Source of the DNA: Kiloniellaceae bacterium
GTDB taxonomy: Bacteria; Pseudomonadota; Alphaproteobacteria; Kiloniellales; Kiloniellaceae
DNA: 52,101 bases
Assembly (NCBI GenBank): GCA_021776195.1
Contig: JAJFGK010000010.1
Location: forward strand, 1-52,101
Direction: 5' to 3'
Below, one piece after another: positions 26,229 to 34,690 of the stretch. Made by a program: the position numbers and the translations under genes. Under the pieces are notes generated by a model. That model did not search any database. It worked only from the letters and a program-made list of their open reading frames with translations, and had not been told where the DNA came from. The stretch's first letter is position 1. The number at the start of each line of letters is the position of its first letter.

Positions 26229-26248
26229 CGCCCGGTGCGCGGCGCAGA

Positions 26249-27127
26249 TCAGGACCCGTAGGTTATCCCGGTTAATTCCTCGCTATAGTCCCATAGCCGT
26301 TTCGCGGCCGCGGCGTCGCGCGCGATGGCCCGCAGACCGTGGGGTTTGCGCCGATAGAAGAAGGCGCCGCTGTGAGACTCGATGTCCGGCGCCGTGGCCA
26401 GATGGATCGAGGTGCGCGCGCCGTGGCGTGGCCGCAGGGCGCAGGCCAGCGCGAGCCTGGTGATTATCCCCTGAAGGCCGGTCATGTCGCCGTCGCCGGC
26501 AAAGCCCGTGGCGACCACGCCGGGATGCAGCGAGAAGGCCGACAGAGTTCCGCCGGTCGCGCGCCGGGCCAGTTCCTGGATGAAATAGATGTTGGCGAGC
26601 TTGCTCTCGCCATAGACCTGAAAGCCGCGGTAACGCCTATTCCGCAGCAGATCGTCGAAACGGATGCCGCGCGCGCCGGCCATCAGATAGGCCCGCGAGG
26701 CCACGGAGATGACCCGGGCGGCTTCGCTCGCTCTCAAACGCTCGCGCAGCAGGCCGGTCAGCAGGAAGGGCCCGAAGTGGTTGATCTGGAATGTCGCCTC
26801 CTGGCCATCCTCGGTGATACGCCGCTCGGAGAGAGCAACCCCGGCATTGTTGATCAGGACATGGAGCGGGCGGTCCTCGGCCAGCAGTCCCGCGGCGCAG
26901 GCCCGCACCGAGGCGAAGGAGGCGAGATCGAGCAGGCGCAGCGATATGTCGGCCCGGCCGCTGTCGGCGCGCAGCCGTTCCAGTGCCGCTTCGCCGCGCG
27001 CCGGGTCGCGCGCGGTGATGGTGACCGTCGCGCCCTGCCGGGCGAGGGCCAGGGCGGTCTCGAATCCGATGCCGCTGTTGGCCCCGGTGATCAGGACTTC
27101 CTTGCCGGAGATCGACCAGCGTGTCAT
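26249..27127 (-). CDS. Short-chain dehydrogenase/reductase (retinol dehydrogenase-like)
   Basis: This 292-residue SDR has the cofactor-binding TGANSGIG motif near residue 15, the LINNAG motif, a catalytic Ser in VISVASRAY and the YxxxK pair in YGESKLANIY. An Arg after the second strand (TARDPARG) suggests NADP preference. The closest layout is that of the retinol dehydrogenase/WW-domain oxidoreductase-like SDRs. Substrate unknown. It lies downstream of lysR on the same strand, with a 77-bp gap. Confidence 0.88.
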   Translation of the reverse strand: MTRWSISGKEVLITGANSGIGFETALALARQGATVTITARDPARGEAALERLRADSGRADISLRLLDLASFASVRACAAGLLAEDRPLHVLINNAGVALSERRITEDGQEATFQINHFGPFLLTGLLRERLRASEAARVISVASRAYLMAGARGIRFDDLLRNRRYRGFQVYGESKLANIYFIQELARRATGGTLSAFSLHPGVVATGFAGDGDMTGLQGIITRLALACALRPRHGARTSIHLATAPDIESHSGAFFYRRKPHGLRAIARDAAAAKRLWDYSEELTGITYGS

Positions 27128-27204
27128 GAAGAATCCGCTTTCTCTCTGGTTTTGTTGCGGGGCGCAGTCTTACAGACAGTGCGGCGAAAAGGAAAAGCCG
27201 CGCG

Positions 27205-28143
27205 TCAGGCCAACTCCGCCAGGCGCTCGGCGGCACTGCGGTCCTGTTCCCAATAGGGCGTCGGACGATAGAGCTGGACCAGGAAATCGATGAAGACGCG
27301 AAGCCGCGGCGGCAACAGGGAGCCGCCGGGGTGAAGTGCCGAGATGGCGTGGGCGACCGGCGGGTGATCGGGCAGAAGGGACACGAGGCGGCCCTCGCGC
27401 AGCGCCTCGCCGACCTCCCAGAGAGATTTCAGGGCCAGGCCTTCGCCGGCCAGGCACCAGGCGGTCAGGACTTCGCTGTTGTCGCTGTCCATCTTGCCGG
27501 ACACCGCCAAGGAACTGGGTCCGTCTGGCGTCTCCAGCGTCCACTGAAACTGCTGCGAGCCGGGAAAACGCAACAGCAGACAGTTGTGGCGCAGCAGATC
27601 CTCCGGCGTCTGCGGCCGGCCTTCGCGTTCGAGATAGGCGGGGGCGGCGACGATGACCCGGCGATCGGTCGCCAGCTTGCGGGCGACAAAGGACTGGTTG
27701 GTCAGGTCGGCGATGCGCACCGCCAGGTCGGTGCCGCTGTCCACCAGATCGATCAGCCGGTCGGTCAGATGCAAGCGGACCTGAACGTCCGGGTAGCGCG
27801 TCGTGAAGAGCGGGATGAAGGGCGCGACGTGGCGGCGGCCGAAGCCGACCGGGACGCTGACGGTCACGGTGCCGCGGGGCTGCTCGCGCCGCGCCGCGAG
27901 GGTGCTTTCGATCTCCTCGACCTCGCGCAGGAAGCGGCTGCAGAGCCGGTAGAAGATCTCGCCCTCTTCGGTCAGGCTGGCCCGCCTTGTCGTGCGATGC
28001 AGCAGGCGGACCCCGAGATGGCGTTCAAGCTTGGCGATGCGGTTGCTGACGACGGCGGGCGAAAGCCGCAGGTCACGGCCTGCGGCCGACAGGCTGCCGA
28101 GCTCCGCCGCGCGGGTGAAGACGGCCCAATCATTGACGTTCAT
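27205..28143 (-). CDS. LysR-type transcriptional regulator
   Basis: This 312-residue regulator has an N-terminal winged helix-turn-helix (FTRAAELGSLSAAGRDL then SRIAKLERHLG, read with VVSNRIAKLE) and a C-terminal effector domain with LLRHNCLLLRFPG. It is transcribed divergently from puuD across a 137-bp region that contains the 19-bp palindrome found also between uraD and uraH. It therefore probably controls urate degradation, with a purine intermediate as ligand; this is inferred from context. The ATG at 28143 follows an AGGAGGAAA element. Confidence 0.88.
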   Translation of the reverse strand: MNVNDWAVFTRAAELGSLSAAGRDLRLSPAVVSNRIAKLERHLGVRLLHRTTRRASLTEEGEIFYRLCSRFLREVEEIESTLAARREQPRGTVTVSVPVGFGRRHVAPFIPLFTTRYPDVQVRLHLTDRLIDLVDSGTDLAVRIADLTNQSFVARKLATDRRVIVAAPAYLEREGRPQTPEDLLRHNCLLLRFPGSQQFQWTLETPDGPSSLAVSGKMDSDNSEVLTAWCLAGEGLALKSLWEVGEALREGRLVSLLPDHPPVAHAISALHPGGSLLPPRLRVFIDFLVQLYRPTPYWEQDRSAAERLAELA

Positions 28144-28175
28144 GGCGTTTCCTCCTGTGGCCGTCGTCAGTCTAT

Positions 28176-28233
28176 TTTCAAGAAAATCTTGAAAGTGTCG
28201 GAGAATTTAAAAATTCACTTGATAATCGTCAAG
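28176..28233. promoter_or_regulatory. Probable operator in the lysR-puuD divergent promoter
   Basis: A perfect palindrome TTTCAAGAAAATCTTGAAA lies at 28176-28194 and is the exact reverse complement of the one at 11829-11847. A second site CTTGATAATCGTCAAG at 28218-28233 has inverted CTTGA/TCAAG arms, and its first ten bases recur at 11811-11820. The region is AT-rich and sits between the starts of a LysR regulator and its probable target, the expected place for auto- and target-regulation. Confidence 0.72.
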
Positions 28234-28280
28234 CGGACCCGGACCGCGCTAGACTGGCAACCTGTCATCGGAGCTTTGCA

Positions 28281-29474
28281 ATGGAAATCTTGCTCGCGGA
28301 TTGGATCGGTCTTCTGCTGCGCTGGGCGCATGTCATGACCGGGATCGCCTGGATCGGCACCTCGTTCTATTTCATCTGGCTCGATGCCAGCCTGCGCCAG
28401 CGCGCCGACAGCCCGGCCGGCGTGGCGGGCGAATCATGGCAGGTCCACGGCGGCGGCTTCTACCAGGTGGAGAAGTACATGGTGGCGCCGGCCAACCTGC
28501 CGGCCGAGCTGCACTGGTTCAAGTACGAGGCCTATTTCACCTGGCTGACCGGCATCGCGCTCCTGATCGCGATCTACTACTGGAGCGCCGGCTCCTACCT
28601 GATCGACGCCGGGGTCATGGAGCTCTCGCCGACAGCCGCCATTCTGATCAGTGCCGGTTCGCTGGCGGCGGGCTGGGGGCTCTACGATCTGGCTTGCCGC
28701 TCGCCGCTCGGCACCGCCACCGGCCGGCTCGCGGTTTTCGTCTTTCTCCTGACCACGGCGGCGGCCTGGGGCTACGGCGAGATCTTCAGCGGCCGGGCCG
28801 CGTTTCTCCACGTCGGCGCCCTGGTCGGCACGATCATGGTCGGCAACGTCTTCTTCATCATCATTCCCAACCAGAAGAAGACCGTGGCAGCCCTGAAAGC
28901 CGGCGAGACGCCCGATGCCAGCCTGGGCCAGCAGGCCAAGCAGCGCTCGCTGCACAACAACTACCTGACCCTGCCGGTCATCTTGATGATGGTCTCCAAC
29001 CACTATCCGCTGCTCTATGCCCAGGGCCGCGGCTGGGTCATGGCGGCGGGCATCGTGCTGTTGGGCGGCCTGGTGCGGCACTGGTTCAACTCGCACAACA
29101 GCGGCCATAAGGACTGGACCTATCCTTTCCTCTTGCCCGCTTCGGTCATCGCCGTGGTTTGCCTGGCGGGGTTCAGTCTCGTCCGGCCGGCCAACGAATT
29201 TGCCGGCGAGACCGTGACCTACGCCGAGGTGGCGCCGGTCGTGCGAACCCACTGTGTGAACTGTCACGCGGCCCGGCCGACCGATGAGGACTTCGAGGAA
29301 CCGCCGGCCGATCTGGTGTTGCAGACCGGCGCCCAGCTGCGCGCCGCGGCCCAGAAGGTCTACGCCCGGGTCGTGCTCAGCGATTCCATGCCGCTCGGCA
29401 ACAAGACCGCGATGACGGCCGAAGAACGGGCCCTGCTGGGCGCCTGGATCGACCAGGGCGCGGCCCTGGAGTAG
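28281..29474 (+). CDS. puuD: Membrane urate hydroxylase with C-terminal cytochrome c
   Basis: This 397-residue inner-membrane enzyme oxidises urate to 5-hydroxyisourate and passes electrons to the respiratory chain instead of making hydrogen peroxide. The N-terminal PuuD domain has WAHVMTGIAWIGTSFYFIWLD and a repeated set of membrane helices; the conserved QVEKYMVAP and HWFKYEAYFTW blocks are present. A periplasmic cytochrome c domain follows, with the haem motif CVNCH (C325, C328, H329) and a likely axial Met in SDSMPLGNKT. It completes the path between XdhAB and UraH. A GGAG element lies seven bases upstream of the ATG. It is divergent from the LysR gene. Confidence 0.94.
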   Translation: MEILLADWIGLLLRWAHVMTGIAWIGTSFYFIWLDASLRQRADSPAGVAGESWQVHGGGFYQVEKYMVAPANLPAELHWFKYEAYFTWLTGIALLIAIYYWSAGSYLIDAGVMELSPTAAILISAGSLAAGWGLYDLACRSPLGTATGRLAVFVFLLTTAAAWGYGEIFSGRAAFLHVGALVGTIMVGNVFFIIIPNQKKTVAALKAGETPDASLGQQAKQRSLHNNYLTLPVILMMVSNHYPLLYAQGRGWVMAAGIVLLGGLVRHWFNSHNSGHKDWTYPFLLPASVIAVVCLAGFSLVRPANEFAGETVTYAEVAPVVRTHCVNCHAARPTDEDFEEPPADLVLQTGAQLRAAAQKVYARVVLSDSMPLGNKTAMTAEERALLGAWIDQGAALE

Positions 29475-29524
29475 AAATCCCCTGGCCTTGCAATCGTTTG
29501 GGTCCTCTATGACAGTGGGAGGGA

Positions 29525-29541
29525 ACGAATCGCCGATTCGT
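29525..29541. promoter_or_regulatory. Palindrome upstream of the radical SAM gene
   Basis: ACGAATC and GATTCGT flank a GCC spacer, a perfect 7-3-7 palindrome in the 160-bp gap between puuD and the radical SAM gene. A related CGAATTCG lies 20 bp further on. It differs from the purine palindrome, so the radical SAM gene may have separate control. It could also be a hairpin. Confidence 0.4.
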
Positions 29542-29634
29542 CGGGCCGCTTGCCGACTAGCGAATTCGTGAATGGCGATATAGCGTCGTCTGCCCTATCT
29601 AATTCGCGACTTCGCGCGCCACAGGGAAAGCTTT

Positions 29635-30582
29635 ATGGACAAGGCCGTCAAACAACCGCTGGATCGCGGCAAGTTCCAGGACCCGGCCTGGACCCAGGCA
29701 GGCGAGGCCCGGGCCCAGGTCGCGCTGGTCCGCCTGGAGACCCTCTGGATCAACACCGGCACGCTCTGCAACCTGGCCTGCGGCAACTGCTATATCGAGT
29801 CCTCGCCGAAGAACGACCGGCTGGTCTATATCAGCCGCGCCGAGGTTGCCGCCTATCTGGACGAGATCGAGGCCACGGCGCTGGGCACCACCGAGATCGG
29901 CTTTACCGGCGGCGAGCCCTTCATGAATCCCGACTTCATGGGCATGCTGGAAGACGCCCTGACCCGCGGCTTTCAGGTGCTGGTGCTGACCAACGCCATG
30001 CGCCCGATGATGAAGTGCGCCGCCCCCCTCCTGGACCTGCGCGAGCGGTTCGGCGACCGCCTGACGCTGAGGATTTCCATCGACCACTACAGCAAGCGCA
30101 TCCATGAGGCCGAACGCGGTCCACGCTCCTGGGACCCGACCATGAAGGGACTGGCCTGGCTGAGCGAAAACGGCTTTCGCATTCATGTCGCCGGGCGTCT
30201 CTTTACCGCGGAAAGCGAGGCCGAGGTCCGGGCCGGCTTCGGGCGGCTCTTTGCCGCGCTCGGCGCGGCGATCGACCAAGACAGTCCAAGCGAGTTGGTG
30301 ATTTTTCCCGAGATGGACGCGGCCCAGGACGTGCCCGAGATCACCACGGCCTGTTGGGACATCCTGAACATCGCGCCCGAGAGCGTGATGTGCGCCTCCT
30401 CGCGCATGGTGGTCAAGCGCAAGGGCGATGCCGCGCCCCTGGTCGTGCCCTGTACGCTTTTGCCCTACGACGCTCAGTTCGATCTCGGCCGCACCCTCGG
30501 CGAGGCGCTGGGCAGCGTTGCGCTCAACCACCCCCACTGCGCCAAGTTCTGCGTCCTCGGCGGCGCCTCCTGCTCGGGCTGA
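29635..30582 (+). CDS. Radical SAM protein with Cys-rich C-terminus
   Basis: This 315-residue protein has the radical SAM cluster motif CNLACGNCY (C45, C49, C52; spacing CxxxCxxC), followed by the SAM-contact GFTGGEPFMNPDF. The C-terminus holds further cysteines in HCAKFCVLGGASC (C302, C306, C313) that could bind a second Fe-S cluster, as in SPASM/twitch-type enzymes. No peptide substrate gene is seen beside it. It follows puuD on the same strand but after 160 bp with its own ribosome site (AGGGAAA), so a link to purine breakdown is possible but unproven. The substrate is unknown. Confidence 0.85.
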   Translation: MDKAVKQPLDRGKFQDPAWTQAGEARAQVALVRLETLWINTGTLCNLACGNCYIESSPKNDRLVYISRAEVAAYLDEIEATALGTTEIGFTGGEPFMNPDFMGMLEDALTRGFQVLVLTNAMRPMMKCAAPLLDLRERFGDRLTLRISIDHYSKRIHEAERGPRSWDPTMKGLAWLSENGFRIHVAGRLFTAESEAEVRAGFGRLFAALGAAIDQDSPSELVIFPEMDAAQDVPEITTACWDILNIAPESVMCASSRMVVKRKGDAAPLVVPCTLLPYDAQFDLGRTLGEALGSVALNHPHCAKFCVLGGASCSG

Positions 30583-31012
30583 CCGCCGGACAGCGATTCG
30601 GGCCGCGACCGGATGCCGCTGCCGGTGCGTTTCCAGTCCCGACAGAGGCCTGTGATTTTTCGCCTAGGCGATTTCAGTTAAAAGTTGAATATGCCTCGCC
30701 ATTGGATTGGGTCGAAGAGATTCTTGCCCGCTGACCGCGAATGGACAAGGTTGGCGAGTACCGGCGTGATCGTGGCGAGGGTCCACGTTTTTCGATTCCC
30801 CATGGTGCGGCGACCGGAAAGGGCTGTTCATCCGGACCGTCTTTCAGCAGAGTCGCATCAGCGCCGTCTCGCCTGAGTATCCCGCAATGGTTCGCAGATT
30901 GCGGTCGTTCTTGACGGATTGCTAACCAGGATGGGTGAGCTTGGGTCCGACCGGCCGATAGTGGGCTGCCCTGACGAGAGGACGATACCGTGCCGACAGC
31001 GGGAGAGAGGCA
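30583..31012. other. Intergenic region, no gene supported
   Basis: Only short, compositionally random frames occur in this 430-bp stretch. The one structural feature is a 12-bp palindrome TCGCCTAGGCGA at 30660-30671. The region probably contains the promoter for the downstream binding-protein/kinase pair. Confidence 0.5.
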
Positions 31013-31969
31013 ATGAAACGGGTATTGCCTCGGATCGCATACCTGTCGATTCTGCTCTGCGCGTTATACGCGAGTCTTGGCGCGCGAGCTGCCGAACCAC
31101 CGGCGGTCGATCCGGACCGGCCCGTCGGGAGAGCACAGACCATTATCGTGGGTGCGGTCTCGAAAGACCCGAAGTCGCGCATTCCGAGGCTGGAGGCGAT
31201 GTCCAACTACCTGGCCGGGCGGCTCGAGGGCGTGGGAATTCGCCGGGGCGCCGTGCTTATCGCCAACAACAACACCGAAATGGCTCACATGCTGGAGGTC
31301 GGCGCGGTCGACATTGTGTCGGAGACAGTTTTTTCCGGCCTGCGTTTCGCCCAGGAGGGTGTCGCGGAGTTCCTGCTGCGTGAATGGAAGAAAGGCGTTG
31401 CGGAATACCAGACCGTCTTCATCGCGCACCGCGACAGCGGCATCCGTTCGATTGAGGACCTGCGAGGCAAAAAGATCGCATTCGAGGACGCGGGATCGAC
31501 CAGCGGATTCCTGCTGCCCCTGGCAATACTGAAACAGAGCGGGCTCGAAGTCGTCGAAGTGCCGCCTAGAGGAAAGGCCCAGCCCGGCGTCGTCAGCTAT
31601 TCTTTCGCGATCGAAGAGGTCAACATCGCAGCCTGGGTGGCCAGGGGTATTGCCGATGCCGGCGCCTTCAACACGCAAGATTGGGATGATATCGGACGGA
31701 CGCCGGAGCCGTTGAAAGAGGACCTGGCCATTTTCCATGTGACCGAGCCGGTCATGCGCTCTGCCACCCTTGTCAGAACGGGGCTGCGGGCTGACGTGAA
31801 AGCCCGCGTCAAGCAGATTCTCCTGCAGATACACGAGGACCCGGGCGGAGCCGATGTTCTTTTGCAGTACTCCAGGGTTGCCAAGTACGACGAAATCTCG
31901 GGAGAGGCCGCGGGAGGCCTGGACCGGGCGCGTGACCTCTATCCCTTCGTCAGCGAGGAGGCGCGCTAG
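31013..31969 (+). CDS. PhnD-like periplasmic binding protein (sensor partner)
   Basis: This 318-residue protein has a Sec signal peptide (IAYLSILLCALYASLGARA) and a phosphate/phosphite/phosphonate binding-protein fold. Landmarks are the IIVGAVSKDPKSR start, MSNYLAGRL, DIVSETVFSG, IRSIEDLRGKKIAFED and GSTSGFLLPLAIL. No permease or ATPase lies nearby; instead the ATG of a hybrid histidine kinase immediately follows the stop. This argues that the protein presents a ligand to the kinase and does not serve transport. A strong GAGAGAGG element lies just upstream of the ATG. The ligand is unknown and need not be a phosphonate. Confidence 0.85.
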   Translation: MKRVLPRIAYLSILLCALYASLGARAAEPPAVDPDRPVGRAQTIIVGAVSKDPKSRIPRLEAMSNYLAGRLEGVGIRRGAVLIANNNTEMAHMLEVGAVDIVSETVFSGLRFAQEGVAEFLLREWKKGVAEYQTVFIAHRDSGIRSIEDLRGKKIAFEDAGSTSGFLLPLAILKQSGLEVVEVPPRGKAQPGVVSYSFAIEEVNIAAWVARGIADAGAFNTQDWDDIGRTPEPLKEDLAIFHVTEPVMRSATLVRTGLRADVKARVKQILLQIHEDPGGADVLLQYSRVAKYDEISGEAAGGLDRARDLYPFVSEEAR

Positions 31970-34645
31970 ATGAGGCTCGGCCTCCAGGCCCGCTACGCGT
32001 TGGCGCTCGCCACGCTGACTCTCTCCATCGTTTTGCTGCTCGGTGCGGCGCTGCTGCTCCAGTTCAGAACGACGAACGAAGAGATGCGCCGCTCCGGTTA
32101 CGCCGAAACCCAAATGGCGCTCATGTCGCAGCTCGAAAAGTATGCCCGGAGCATGGCTGCGCACCTGGCGGAAAACCTGGCCAACCCGCTGTACAAACTG
32201 GATGTCGGCCTGATCAAGGACTTGATCGGATCGGCGGCGGCCCAAAAGGGAGTCAACTACGCCTTCGTGTTCGACGCCTCCCGTCTGGTTCTGCACGACG
32301 GCACCGAGACATTGGAGAACTACGGCCGCCTGCTGGACGATGAGGTCACGCTGCGCGCTCATTCGTCGGGCGAGATCGGCACGGCGATCACCCGGGACTC
32401 GCTGGAGGTCGTGGCGCCAATCAAGGTTGGCTCCCAGACCCTTGGCGGGGTCAAGGTCAGTCTCTCGCTCGCGGCCGTGCAGGCGGACATCAACGACCTG
32501 CAGGGCACTCTGGCGGCGATCAGTGCGGAGGGAACCAGAAATTATCTTGTTGCCGCGGGCGCTGTCTGCGCCGGCCTCATTCTCCTGTCGCTTCTGCTCA
32601 GTATCCGGGTCGCCCGCGGATTGACCCAGCCGATCAAGGTGCTGACGGGCTTGACGCGGCGCATCGGCAGCGGTCAGTACGAGATCGAAATTCCCTTTGC
32701 CCGAACCGATGAGATCGGCGAACTCGCTCTGTCGCTGAGGCGGATGGCCGGTGAACTCAATGAGACCACGGTCTCCAAGGAATACGTCGACAACATCCTG
32801 CTCAACATGCTGGACCCGCTGCTGGTGTTTGGCGAGGACGCGCGGATTCAGAGCGCCAATGCCGCCGCCTGTCGGGTTTTGATCAGAGACCTGGACGATC
32901 TAGCGGGCCTTCACGTCGATGAAATTCTCTGTCCTGACAGCGTTTCGAGCGGAACTTTCGATTTCGACCAGATCAGGCTCCGACGCGGGCCGGTCAGCGT
33001 GGAGGGGTCACTCAAAAGAAGAGACGGGACCTGTATCCCGGCGCTTATCTCGTGGTCGGCCATGACGGTCTCGCCGGGCCGGGCCCAGCAGTTCTTGTGC
33101 GTGGCGCGTGACATCACCGAACGCAAGCAGGCCGAGGAGGCCCTCAAGGCGAGTGAAGAGCGCTTCAGGGCTCTGGTTGCGAACTCGCCCTCTGCGATTT
33201 TCTTGAAGGACGTCAAGGGACGCGTTGTTCTGGTCAACAAGCGCGTCGAGGCCTGGTATGGGATCTCCGAGGCCGAGGCGAAGGGCAAGATGTCGAACGA
33301 TCTTTTCACCGAGGAACTCGCGACTCTCTATAGCACCATGGACCGAGAGGTCTTGCAGACCGGGCAGGCAACCGAGTTCGAACTCGATGTTCCTTTCGCC
33401 GATGGGATACCGCATTCGGTCATCGTCACCGAGTTTCCGGTTTTCGGCGCCGACGGGCAGATCATCGGTATCGGGACGATCATCAGCGATGTGACGGAAC
33501 AGAGGAAAACCGAGGAAAAGCTCCGGCAGGCCCAGAAGATGGAGGTCATCGGCCAACTGACCGGGGGGGTCGCGCACGACTTCAACAACCTGCTCGCCGT
33601 CATCATCGGCAATGCGGAGATACTGCAGGACCGCCTGGGCCACGACGACAGATCGATGAAAGCGGTGAAACGCGCCGCCTTGCGGGGAGCCGACCTCACA
33701 CAGCGCCTGCTGGCCTTTTCGCGCCGCCAGCCGCTCCGTTCTCAGACAATCTTGTTGGCGTCTCTCGTTCGGGATATGCGGGATCTGCTGACGAGAACCT
33801 TGGGCGAAACCATCGAGATCGTGATTTCGTCGAGGTCGGCGCTTTGGCAAGCCGAAGCGGATCCGGGTCAGGTCGAGAGCGCCCTGCTCAATCTCGCGAT
33901 CAATGCCAGCCATGCCATGCCGGACGGCGGCAAACTCTTCATCGAAACGAGCAACGCGATCCTCGACGAGGCCTATGCGGCGACCCAGGCCGAGGTCAAG
34001 TCAGGCGAGTATGTCCTACTGTCGGTTCGCGATACAGGATGGGGTATGGCGCCCGAGGTGCTGCAGCACGCCTTCGAGCCCTTCTTCACGACCAAGGACG
34101 TGGGCGAGGGCAGCGGGCTTGGTCTCTCCATGGTCTATGGATTTGCCAAGCAGTCGGGCGGGCACGTCACGATTTACAGCGAAGAGAGCCAGGGGACGAC
34201 AGTAAAGCTCTACCTGCCCCGGGCGGAGGCTGGCACCGTGCAGCCGGCCGCCGTACAAGCCGCCGAAGTTCCCCGGGGGCGAGAGGAGGTCGTGTTGGTG
34301 ATCGAAGACGATCCGGACGTGCGGGACTTCGCGGTCGAGATGTTGAAGGGGCTGGGCTACATAGCGGTAGAGGTAGCCGATGCCAGCGGCGCGCGCGATC
34401 TGCTGTCCGAGGACAGGCAAATCGACCTCGTGCTGTCGGACGTCGCCCTGCCCGGCGGGACCAGCGGTTTGGAGTTCGCCGAGGAAGCCCGTGCGATCCG
34501 CCATGATCTGAAGATCATTTTCATGTCGGGTTATCCGGCCGAGTCCGTTAAACGCAACGGAGCCTTGGCGTCCGATGAGGTATTGCTAGACAAGCCATTC
34601 GAGAGACGAGAACTCGCCGAGGCCCTGCGCAAAGCCCTCGATTGA
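31970..34645 (+). CDS. Hybrid sensor histidine kinase (periplasmic sensor, HAMP, PAS-PAS, REC)
   Basis: This 891-residue protein begins with a membrane helix (LALATLTLSIVLLLGAALLL), a periplasmic region of about 140 residues and a second helix (about residues 190-215). HAMP (SIRVARGLTQPIKVL) and two PAS domains follow. The kinase core has the phospho-acceptor His in GGVAHDFNNLLAV (H536), the N box in LLNLAINASHAM, and the G boxes in DTGWGMA and GEGSGLGLSMVYG. A C-terminal receiver has IEDDPDVRDF, the phospho-Asp in VLSDVALPGG (D824) and the Lys in LLDKPF. It starts on the base after the binding-protein stop. No DNA-binding regulator is adjacent, so the signal must pass to an unlinked partner. 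Confidence 0.92.
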   Translation: MRLGLQARYALALATLTLSIVLLLGAALLLQFRTTNEEMRRSGYAETQMALMSQLEKYARSMAAHLAENLANPLYKLDVGLIKDLIGSAAAQKGVNYAFVFDASRLVLHDGTETLENYGRLLDDEVTLRAHSSGEIGTAITRDSLEVVAPIKVGSQTLGGVKVSLSLAAVQADINDLQGTLAAISAEGTRNYLVAAGAVCAGLILLSLLLSIRVARGLTQPIKVLTGLTRRIGSGQYEIEIPFARTDEIGELALSLRRMAGELNETTVSKEYVDNILLNMLDPLLVFGEDARIQSANAAACRVLIRDLDDLAGLHVDEILCPDSVSSGTFDFDQIRLRRGPVSVEGSLKRRDGTCIPALISWSAMTVSPGRAQQFLCVARDITERKQAEEALKASEERFRALVANSPSAIFLKDVKGRVVLVNKRVEAWYGISEAEAKGKMSNDLFTEELATLYSTMDREVLQTGQATEFELDVPFADGIPHSVIVTEFPVFGADGQIIGIGTIISDVTEQRKTEEKLRQAQKMEVIGQLTGGVAHDFNNLLAVIIGNAEILQDRLGHDDRSMKAVKRAALRGADLTQRLLAFSRRQPLRSQTILLASLVRDMRDLLTRTLGETIEIVISSRSALWQAEADPGQVESALLNLAINASHAMPDGGKLFIETSNAILDEAYAATQAEVKSGEYVLLSVRDTGWGMAPEVLQHAFEPFFTTKDVGEGSGLGLSMVYGFAKQSGGHVTIYSEESQGTTVKLYLPRAEAGTVQPAAVQAAEVPRGREEVVLVIEDDPDVRDFAVEMLKGLGYIAVEVADASGARDLLSEDRQIDLVLSDVALPGGTSGLEFAEEARAIRHDLKIIFMSGYPAESVKRNGALASDEVLLDKPFERRELAEALRKALD

Positions 34646-34690
34646 GATTCCGGCTGTCATGGTCTTTCTCCGGGCAGATCGCGAAGTGCA

